The notes under the pieces were generated by a model. That model ran no database searches. It was given only the letters and a program-made list of their open reading frames with translations, and was not told where the DNA came from. Shown piece after piece: positions 58,519 to 64,000 of a stretch of 64,000 nt of DNA (position 1 is the first letter of the stretch; each line of letters starts with the position of its first letter). Source of the stretch: an uncultured Aquimonas sp. (GTDB lineage: Bacteria > Pseudomonadota > Gammaproteobacteria > Xanthomonadales > Xanthomonadaceae); NCBI RefSeq assembly GCF_937888285.1, contig NZ_CALART010000114.1, positions 19,585-83,584 of the forward strand, read 5' to 3'. Both the position numbers and the translations under genes were made by a program.

Positions 58519-58524
58519 ATTATC
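58519..58524 (-). promoter_or_regulatory. -10 box 7 nt before map start (leaderless candidate)
   Basis: GATAAT on the minus strand, then CCCGCGC, then ATG. The transcription start would fall at the initiation codon. Confidence 0.5.
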
Positions 58525-58601
58525 GGCCACGCCGGCCCCGCGGGGAAACCGCCATTCGGACTGCGCGGCTCGCGTCCATGGCTCTGCCTCCACCCCCGCA
58601 T

Positions 58602-58630
58602 TTGCGCGCTGCGCACTCCCGGGCTATGCT
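58602..58630 (+). promoter_or_regulatory. rpsB-tsf promoter
   Basis: TTGCGC (58602-58607), a 17-nt spacer, and TATGCT (58625-58630). The resulting leader before rpsB is about 200 nt, long enough for the S2-mediated feedback known in enterobacteria (inference). Confidence 0.6.
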
Positions 58631-58837
58631 TCCGCGGCTTTGTGGTCGCCCTGCGCGCCCATGGACACGCCCACGCCGGGCGTCACCGGCGAATTCACAC
58701 ACAGGTCGCACCCCGTCCAGCGGGGTCCTGCAAGGCCCGCAAGGCCAGGCAGGCGCTGGATGCGAGCCCTGTGGAGGACCAACCCCGGAGCCTGCGCCTT
58801 GACCCGCGCCTACGCTCATTTCTTTCAGGAGCATTCC

Positions 58838-59677
58838 ATGCCCCAGGTCACCATGCGTCAGATGCTGGAAGCCGGCGTCCACTTCGGCCACCAGACCCGT
58901 TACTGGAACCCCAAGATGGGCCCGTACATCTTCGGCGCCCGCGGCAAGATCCACATCATCAACCTGGAAAAGACCCTGCCGCTGTTCCAGGACGCCATGA
59001 ACTTCATCTCGGGCATCGCCCAGAAGCGCGGCACCATCCTGTTCGTCGGCACCAAGCGTTCGGCCCGCGAGGCCATCAAGGAAGAAGCCACCCGCTGCGG
59101 CATGCCCTACATGAGCATGCGCTGGCTGGGCGGCACCCTGACCAACTACGCCACCGTGAAGAAGTCGGTCGCGCGCCTGAAGGAGCTCGAGGCCGCCGAG
59201 ACCGACGGCACCTTCGAGAAGCTGGTCAAGCACGAGGTGCTCACCCTGCGCCGCGAGCGTGACAAGCTCGAGGCTTCGCTGGGCGGCATCAAGGACATGG
59301 GCCGCCTGCCGGACGCCCTGTTCGTGATCGACATCGGCCACGAGAACATCGCCGTGCAGGAAGCCAAGAAGCTCGGCATCCCGGTGATCGCCGTGGTCGA
59401 CACCAACTACGACCCGAGCCTGGTCGACTACCCGATCCCGGGCAACGACGACGCCATCCGCGCCGTCCAGCTGTACGCCCGTGCGGCCGCTGACGCCGTG
59501 CTGGAAGGCCGCGCCGCGGCCCCGCAGTCGGCCCGCATGGACGACGAGTTCGTCGAGCTGGACGCCGAAGGCAACCCGGTCGCCAAGGAAGACGGCGAGC
59601 GCAAGCCCGCCCCGCGCCGCCCGGCTCCGGGCAACAAGCGTGGCCCGGGTGGTCCCGGCGGCCGTCGCGGCGAGTAA
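58838..59677 (+). CDS. rpsB: 30S ribosomal protein S2
   Basis: ATG 58838 with AGGAG 8 nt upstream gives 279 residues starting MPQVTMRQMLEAGVHFGHQT. Core blocks YWNPKMGPYIFGARGKIHII, RWLGGTLTNYATVKKS, PDALFVIDIGHENIAVQEA and YPIPGNDDAIRAVQLY are intact. The C-terminal tail (about 235-279) is rich in Arg/Gly/Pro (PAPRRPAPGNKRGPGG). It makes the protein about 38 residues longer than E. coli S2. It is first of the rpsB-tsf unit. Confidence 0.97.
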   Translation: MPQVTMRQMLEAGVHFGHQTRYWNPKMGPYIFGARGKIHIINLEKTLPLFQDAMNFISGIAQKRGTILFVGTKRSAREAIKEEATRCGMPYMSMRWLGGTLTNYATVKKSVARLKELEAAETDGTFEKLVKHEVLTLRRERDKLEASLGGIKDMGRLPDALFVIDIGHENIAVQEAKKLGIPVIAVVDTNYDPSLVDYPIPGNDDAIRAVQLYARAAADAVLEGRAAAPQSARMDDEFVELDAEGNPVAKEDGERKPAPRRPAPGNKRGPGGPGGRRGE

Positions 59678-59686
59678 GCGCCCTCT

Positions 59687-59715
59687 GTGACCCTCGCGCC
59701 GGGCGCGGGGGTCAC
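59687..59715 (+). terminator. Hairpin between rpsB and tsf (possible attenuator)
   Basis: Stem GTGACCC/GGGTCAC continues with CGCGCC/GGCGCG in 29 nt, 10 nt after the rpsB stop. No T tract follows, so it may only slow transcription or protect mRNA, as expected for an intra-operon partial terminator. Confidence 0.5.
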
Positions 59716-59819
59716 GGCCCTGCAATGCCGCGCAGCCAGGCTGCGCTGCCGCACGGGCCAAGCATCAATCAGGTGGCGCTCCCGAGGCGCTGCCCCACAC
59801 CCTCTTCAAGGAACTCCCC

Positions 59820-60698
59820 ATGGAAATCACTGCCAGCCTGGTGAAGGAACTGCGCGAGCGCTCCGGCGCCGGCATGATGGAATGCAAGAAGGCCCTCGCC
59901 GAGAATGGTGGCGACATCGAAGCGGCGATGGAGCACCTGCGCAAGACCGGTCTTGCCAAGGCTGACAAGAAGGCTGGCCGCGTCGCCGCCGAGGGTCGCA
60001 TCGGCGTCGCCCAGTCGGCCGGCAGCGCCGTGCTGGTCGAGGTCAACTGCGAAACCGACTTCGTCGCCAAGGACGAGAACTTCCTGAAGTTCGTCGACAC
60101 CGTGTCGCAGGCTGCCCTGGCTTCCGGCGCCGCCGACATCGAGGCACTGAAGGCCGCGAAGCTGGCCGACGGCGCCACGGTCGAAGAGACCCGCGCCGCG
60201 GTGATCGCCAAGGTCGGCGAGAACGTGCAGGTGCGCCGCATGGCGCGCTTCGAGAGCAGCGACAACGTCGCCGCCTACATCCACGGCGGCCGCATCGGCG
60301 TGCTGGTCGAGGTCAAGGGTGGCGACGCCGAGCTGGCGCGCGGCATCGCCATGCACGTGGCGGCAATGAATCCGCCCTACAACAAGGCGGCCGACGTGCC
60401 GGCCGACTTCCTGGCCAAGGAGAAGGAAATCGAGCTGGCCAAGATGTCTGACAAGGACCGCGCCAAGCCGGCCGAGATCCTCGAGAAGATCATCAGCGGC
60501 AAGGTGAACCGCATCATCAACGAGGTCACCCTGTACGGCCAGCCCTACGTGCTGAACACCGACCAGACCGTCGAAGCCGCGCTGAAGGCCGCCGGCGCCG
60601 ACGTGGTCCGTTTCGAGCGTCTGGCCGTGGGCGAAGGCATCGAGAAGGTGGTGGAAGACTACGCCGCCGAAGTGATGAAGGCCGCCGGCCTGGCCTGA
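59820..60698 (+). CDS. tsf: Translation elongation factor Ts
   Basis: GDP/GTP exchange factor for EF-Tu. AAGGA lies 8 nt before the ATG. The 292 residues show the N-terminal EITASLVKELRERSGAGMME, CKKAL, and EAAMEHLRKTGLAKA. VEVNCETDFVAKDENF, the core dimerisation region and MHVAAMNP are intact. It ends with the standard GEGIEKVVEDYAAEV. A strong terminator follows. Confidence 0.97.
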   Translation: MEITASLVKELRERSGAGMMECKKALAENGGDIEAAMEHLRKTGLAKADKKAGRVAAEGRIGVAQSAGSAVLVEVNCETDFVAKDENFLKFVDTVSQAALASGAADIEALKAAKLADGATVEETRAAVIAKVGENVQVRRMARFESSDNVAAYIHGGRIGVLVEVKGGDAELARGIAMHVAAMNPPYNKAADVPADFLAKEKEIELAKMSDKDRAKPAEILEKIISGKVNRIINEVTLYGQPYVLNTDQTVEAALKAAGADVVRFERLAVGEGIEKVVEDYAAEVMKAAGLA

Positions 60699-60721
60699 AG
60701 CATCCGGCCGCCGCAAGTCGT

Positions 60722-60759
60722 GCAGCGGGGCGCGGCGCAAGCCGCGCCCCGCTGCTTTT
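60722..60759 (+). terminator. Rho-independent terminator after tsf
   Basis: Perfect 15-bp stem GCAGCGGGGCGCGGC with GCAA loop (60722-60755), followed by TTTT. Confidence 0.92.
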
Positions 60760-60805
60760 GCGGCCTGCCATGCGCAGCAGCCGGGCCGGCGTCGGCCGAC
60801 CATGG

Positions 60806-60811
60806 CATAAT
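60806..60811 (+). promoter_or_regulatory. Candidate -10 box for the GNAT-min genes
   Basis: CATAAT lies 54 nt before the GNAT ATG and after the tsf terminator, so it is the likely start of the next unit. The -35 is weak. Confidence 0.4.
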
Positions 60812-60864
60812 TCACGCGCCCTTGGCCTTGCCAGGGCTTTCGTCCGTTCCCCCGGGAGTTCGGC

Positions 60865-61467
60865 ATGTCGATCGCCATCCGCGACGTCGGCGAGCATGAT
60901 CTTGATTCCGTGCTGGCGCTCAACAACAGCGCCGGCCAGAGCATCCTTCCGCTGGATGCCGAGCGCGTCCGCTTCTTCATGCGCCATGCCGACTACTTCC
61001 GGGTGGCCGAGGTCGACGGGCAGATGGCGGGCTTCCTGATCGCCCTGCGTCCGGGCACGCCCTACGGCAGCTCGAACTACCGCTGGTTCTGCGAGCGCTT
61101 CGAGGACTTCCTCTACATCGACCGCATCGTCGTCGCCAGTTCGCGGCGCGGCGCCGGCCTCGGCAAGGTGTTCTACGCCGACGTCACCAGCTACGCCGAA
61201 GTGCGCGTGCCGACGCTGGCCTGCGAAGTCTTCCTGGAGCCGCGCAACGACGCCGCCCTGCTCTTCCATGGCACCTACGGGTTCCGCGAAGTCGGCCAGC
61301 ACCAGATGGAGGAAGCCGGCCGCGAGGTCAGCCTGCTGGTCAAGGACCTGCCGAGCTTCGACTTCGTGAACACCACCTACCTCGCCCACGGCGGACTACC
61401 CGACGAGGATTGGCTGCGCAGCCGCGTCCGTCTGGAGCAGCAGCCAGTGCGCGCCACCGGCACCTGA
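60865..61467 (+). CDS. GNAT-family N-acetyltransferase
   Basis: Predicted acetyl-CoA-dependent acetyltransferase of unknown substrate. GGGAG lies 7 nt before the ATG. The 200 residues begin MSIAIRDVGEHDLDSVLALN. The acetyl-CoA loop is VVASSRRGAGLGKVFYADV, and the C-terminal fold has EVFLEPRNDAALLFHGTYGF. It ends 5 nt before minC and probably shares its transcript. Confidence 0.88.
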   Translation: MSIAIRDVGEHDLDSVLALNNSAGQSILPLDAERVRFFMRHADYFRVAEVDGQMAGFLIALRPGTPYGSSNYRWFCERFEDFLYIDRIVVASSRRGAGLGKVFYADVTSYAEVRVPTLACEVFLEPRNDAALLFHGTYGFREVGQHQMEEAGREVSLLVKDLPSFDFVNTTYLAHGGLPDEDWLRSRVRLEQQPVRATGT

Positions 61468-61472
61468 GCCCC

Positions 61473-62258
61473 ATGAACTCAGCCGTGAATTTCGAACAGG
61501 CCGGCGAACTCAAGATCGGCCAGGTCGGCATCGCCAACCTGCGCGTCCGCGAACTCGACGTCGCCCGCCTGGTCGCCGAGATGCGCGAGCGCGTCGAGCG
61601 TGCGCCCAAGCTGTTCGGTCGCGCCGCGGTCATCGTCGACTTCGGTTCGCTCTCACGCTGCCCCGACGAGCACGTGGCCCGCGCGCTGATCGACGGCCTC
61701 CGCGGCGCCGGCGTGCTTCCGGTCGGGCTGGCCTTCGGCACCCGCGAGATCGAAGCGCTGTCCGAGCGCATCGGTCTGCCGCTGCTGGCCAAGTTCCGCG
61801 CCCAGTACGAGAGCGCCGAAGCCACGCCCGAGCCGGCCCCACGCGAAGCCGCATCGCGGCGACGCGCACCGGAGCCAGCTGCGGAAGTCGTCGAACCCGT
61901 CGCCGCGCCCGCGCCGCTGCCTGCTGCCGGCGGCAGCCAGATGCAGCTGCAGCCGGTGCGCTCCGGCCAGCAGGTCTACGCCCAGGGCCGCGACCTCACC
62001 GTCTGCGCCATGGTCGGCAACGGCGCCGAAGTCATTGCCGACGGCAGCATCCACATCTACGGCAGCCTGCGCGGACGTGCGCTCGCCGGCGCCCGCGGCG
62101 ACGTCAACGCCCGCATCTTCTGCCGCGAGTTCAACGCCGAACTGGTTGCGGTGGCCGGACAGTACCGGGTGATGGAATCGATCCCCGCCGAGCTGCGCGG
62201 CAAGCCCGTGCAGATCTGGCTTGAAAACGACAAACTGCAGATCGCGGTGATGGCCTGA
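61473..62258 (+). CDS. minC: Septum site-determining protein MinC
   Basis: FtsZ-assembly inhibitor recruited to the membrane by MinD. ATG 61473 gives 261 residues. The N-terminal domain (about 1-115) includes FEQAGELKIGQVGIANL and VIVDFGSLSRCPDEH. An Ala/Pro/Glu-rich linker follows (about 118-155). The C-terminal beta-helix has SGQQVYAQGRDLTVCAMV, IYGSLRGRALAGARGD and ARIFCREFNAELVAVAG. The min order C-D-E follows. Confidence 0.95.
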   Translation: MNSAVNFEQAGELKIGQVGIANLRVRELDVARLVAEMRERVERAPKLFGRAAVIVDFGSLSRCPDEHVARALIDGLRGAGVLPVGLAFGTREIEALSERIGLPLLAKFRAQYESAEATPEPAPREAASRRRAPEPAAEVVEPVAAPAPLPAAGGSQMQLQPVRSGQQVYAQGRDLTVCAMVGNGAEVIADGSIHIYGSLRGRALAGARGDVNARIFCREFNAELVAVAGQYRVMESIPAELRGKPVQIWLENDKLQIAVMA

Positions 62259-62314
62259 GGGCCTGCTGCAATCCCTTGAAGCAACCGCACAGCGACAGAT
62301 ACGGAGTACGTGCC

Positions 62315-63124
62315 TTGGCAGAGATCATCGTCGTCACCTCGGGCAAGGGTGGAGTGGGCAAGACCACCAGCAGCGCCAGCATCGCGGTTGGCCTCGCGAA
62401 ACAGGGCAAGAAGGTGGCAGTGATCGATTTCGACGTCGGCCTGCGCAACCTCGACCTGATCATGGGCTGCGAGCGCCGCGTGGTGTACGACTTCGTCAAC
62501 GTGATCCACGGCGAAGCCACGCTCAAGCAGGCGCTGATCAAGGACAAGCGCTTCGACAACCTGCACGTGCTGGCGGCCTCGCAGACCCGCGACAAGGACG
62601 CCCTGAACAAGGAAGGCGTCGAGAAGGTGCTGAACGAGCTTGCCGCCGAAGGTTTCGACATCATCCTCTGCGACAGCCCGGCCGGCATCGAGAAGGGCGC
62701 CTTCCTCGCCATGTACTTCGCCGACCAGGCGATCGTGGTCGTCAACCCCGAGGTCAGTTCGGTGCGTGACTCCGACCGCATCCTTGGCCTGCTCGCCAGC
62801 AAGACCCGCCGCGCCGAGCGCGGCGAGCGCGTCGCCGAGCACCTGCTGCTGACCCGCTACAACCCCAAGCGCGTCGAGGCCGGCGAGATGATGAGCATCG
62901 CCGACGTCGAGGAGGTGCTGGGCATCAAGGCGATCGGCGTGATTCCCGAGAGCCCCGACGTGCTGTCCTCCTCGAACAAGGGCGAGCCGGTGATCCTCGA
63001 CGCCGAATCGCCCGCCGGCCAGGCCTATGGCGACGCGGTCGCGCGCATCCTCGGCGAGAGCCGCCCGATGCGCTTCACCCAGGTCGAGAAGAAAGGCCTG
63101 CTGCAGAAACTCTTCGGGGGCTGA
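62315..63124 (+). CDS. minD: Septum site-determining ATPase MinD
   Basis: Membrane-bound ATPase that carries MinC and oscillates with MinE. The start is the TTG at 62315, with GGAG 8 nt upstream; it yields AEIIVVTSGKGGVGKTTSSA, the exact family start, and 269 residues. An earlier ATG at 62276 would add 13 foreign residues. The deviant Walker A (GKGGVGKTT), VIDFDVGLRNLD, and CDSPAGIEKGAF are intact. The C-terminal amphipathic membrane helix KKGLLQKLFGG is present. Confidence 0.96.
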   Translation: MAEIIVVTSGKGGVGKTTSSASIAVGLAKQGKKVAVIDFDVGLRNLDLIMGCERRVVYDFVNVIHGEATLKQALIKDKRFDNLHVLAASQTRDKDALNKEGVEKVLNELAAEGFDIILCDSPAGIEKGAFLAMYFADQAIVVVNPEVSSVRDSDRILGLLASKTRRAERGERVAEHLLLTRYNPKRVEAGEMMSIADVEEVLGIKAIGVIPESPDVLSSSNKGEPVILDAESPAGQAYGDAVARILGESRPMRFTQVEKKGLLQKLFGG

Positions 63125-63132
63125 ACCACGCC

Positions 63133-63405
63133 ATGGGCATTTTCGATTTCCTGAAGTCCAAACCCAAGGCGACCGCCAATATCGCCAAGGAGCGCCTGCG
63201 CATCATCGTCGCGCAGGAGCGCAGCAATCGCGGCGGTCCGGACTACCTCCCCCTGCTGCGGCGCGAACTGCTCGAAGTGATCCGCAAGTACGTCAATGTC
63301 GACGTCGATGCGGTCAAGGTCGACCTGCAGAAGGACGGCGAACACGACGTGCTCGACATTTCGGTCGCCCTGCCCGAGGGCGAGGGCCGCGCCCGCGCCG
63401 AGTAA
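63133..63405 (+). CDS. minE: Cell division topological specificity factor MinE
   Basis: Stimulates MinD ATPase and confines MinCD to the poles. The 90 residues show the N-terminal membrane-binding MGIFDFLKSKPKA, the anti-MinCD stretch KERLRIIVAQERS, and the dimerisation half LLRRELLEVIRKYV. It lies 8 nt after minD. Confidence 0.96.
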   Translation: MGIFDFLKSKPKATANIAKERLRIIVAQERSNRGGPDYLPLLRRELLEVIRKYVNVDVDAVKVDLQKDGEHDVLDISVALPEGEGRARAE

Positions 63406-63409
63406 GCGC

Positions 63410-63904
63410 GTGAGCGAGGCCGAACCCGCCGTGCTGCGCCTGGGTGCGCTGGGCTTCGAGGCCCCTGCCCGCCTGCTGGCCCATTTCGGCCTCGAGCTGG
63501 TGGCGGTCGACGACGGCGCGGCGATCCCCGGCAGCTACTGGGGTGAGTGCGAGGCCGGCATCATCGGCTGTCGCGTGTACGCGCGCGCCGACACGCCCGT
63601 GCACTCCCTGCTGCACGAGGCCTGTCACCTGATCGTGCTGCCGCCTGAGCGCCGCGCGCAGGTGCACACCGACGCCACCGATTCGATCGAGGAAGAAGAC
63701 GCGACCTGCTACCTGCAGATCGTGCTGGCTGACGCCCTGCCCGGCGTAGGCCGGGAACGCCTGATGCGCGACATGGACACCTGGGGCTACAGCTTCCGGC
63801 TTGGCTCCACCCAGGCCTGGTTCGAGCAGGATGCCGAGAACGCGCGGCAGTGGTTGCAGGCGCGCAAGCTGCTGCCGCTTGGCGAAGAGCAATTCGCGGC
63901 CTGA
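63410..63904 (+). CDS. Small HExxH-motif protein of unknown function
   Basis: I recognise no named family. GTG 63410, 4 nt after the minE stop, gives 164 residues. A zincin-like motif LLHEACHLIVLPP lies near residues 66-78, preceded by the short strand IIGCRVYARADTPVHS and followed by EEEDATCYLQIVL, whose Glu residues could supply a third ligand. There is no signal peptide, so it is probably cytoplasmic. Tight spacing suggests co-expression with minCDE. The metallopeptidase idea is inference. Confidence 0.75.
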   Translation: MSEAEPAVLRLGALGFEAPARLLAHFGLELVAVDDGAAIPGSYWGECEAGIIGCRVYARADTPVHSLLHEACHLIVLPPERRAQVHTDATDSIEEEDATCYLQIVLADALPGVGRERLMRDMDTWGYSFRLGSTQAWFEQDAENARQWLQARKLLPLGEEQFAA

Positions 63905-63956
63905 GAGCCTCTCACCCCCGCTTCGAGCGTCGTGTGTTCCTGAAGAAACCGTGGTT

Positions 63957-63997
63957 CGTCATCCCCGCGGAGGCGGGGATCCAGGGTTCTTGCGGCT
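63957..63997. repeat. REP-like repeat with ATCCCCGC/GCGGGGAT arms
   Basis: Eight-bp perfect arms around GGAG (63961-63980), followed by CCAGGGTTCTT. This type (GTCATCCCCGC...GCGGGGATCCAGGG) is a familiar dispersed intergenic repeat in this order. It follows the HExxH gene and may continue past the window edge. Confidence 0.75.
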
Positions 63998-64000
63998 GCC

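Overview
This is a GC-rich gammaproteobacterial chromosome segment. Gene order and repeat types suggest the order Lysobacterales (Xanthomonadales). Supporting points are the pilG-pilH-pilI-pilJ-pilK-chpA-chpB cluster divergent from gshB-tonB, a his operon led by a TrpR-like regulator with a fused hisB, dapD-arsC-like-dapE, and G-rich heptamer and palindromic intergenic repeats. The genus cannot be named from sequence alone. No prophage, insertion sequence or CRISPR array is visible.

1-14.2 kb (minus strand): the complete Pil-Chp chemosensory operon for twitching motility and surface sensing. It runs from pilG through a 2410-residue ChpA to a very large CheB-like ChpB that leaves the window at base 1. 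14.6-20.4 kb (plus): gshB, tonB, yqgE/algH, ruvX, pyrB and parE, the block that flanks pilG in Pseudomonas but without pyrR. 20.7-25.6 kb: a VOC protein, two tandem secreted paralogues with IPTL-CTERM-like tails, a DMT-family exporter, and a NarL/DesK-type two-component pair.

25.6-35.5 kb: accessory housekeeping. It holds an M13 (neprilysin-like) protein that has lost its zinc motif, a beta-CASP nuclease, a bacterial voltage-gated sodium channel (filter TLESWS) overlapping a flavoprotein gene by 4 nt, a DDAH-like amidinohydrolase, a nucleotide cyclase-FHA protein, and an FMN-dependent glutamate synthase-like protein. 35.5-41.4 kb: tRNA-Leu(TAA), cysD-cysNC, a small membrane protein, a beta-barrel protein and a 2OG-Fe dioxygenase. 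Seven copies of one palindromic REP-like repeat lie among these genes.

41.5-49.2 kb (minus): a compact nine-gene histidine operon in which almost every gene overlaps the next, with a candidate TrpR-type operator in front. 49.4-52.5 kb: a penicillin-acylase-family Ntn hydrolase and a small unknown protein, closed by a bidirectional terminator. 52.5-58.5 kb (minus): map-glnD-dapD-yffB-dapE. 58.6-64 kb (plus): rpsB-tsf with promoter and terminator, then GNAT-minC-minD-minE and a small HExxH protein.

The less ordinary items are the three paired G-rich heptamer elements (25.7, 29.3 and 54.0 kb), the clustered REP family, the inactive-looking M13 homologue, the oversized ChpB, the IPTL-CTERM-like pair, and several -10 boxes placed 6-8 nt before the start codon, which suggests leaderless transcripts. 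I did not find a clearly new multi-gene defence or biosynthetic system.
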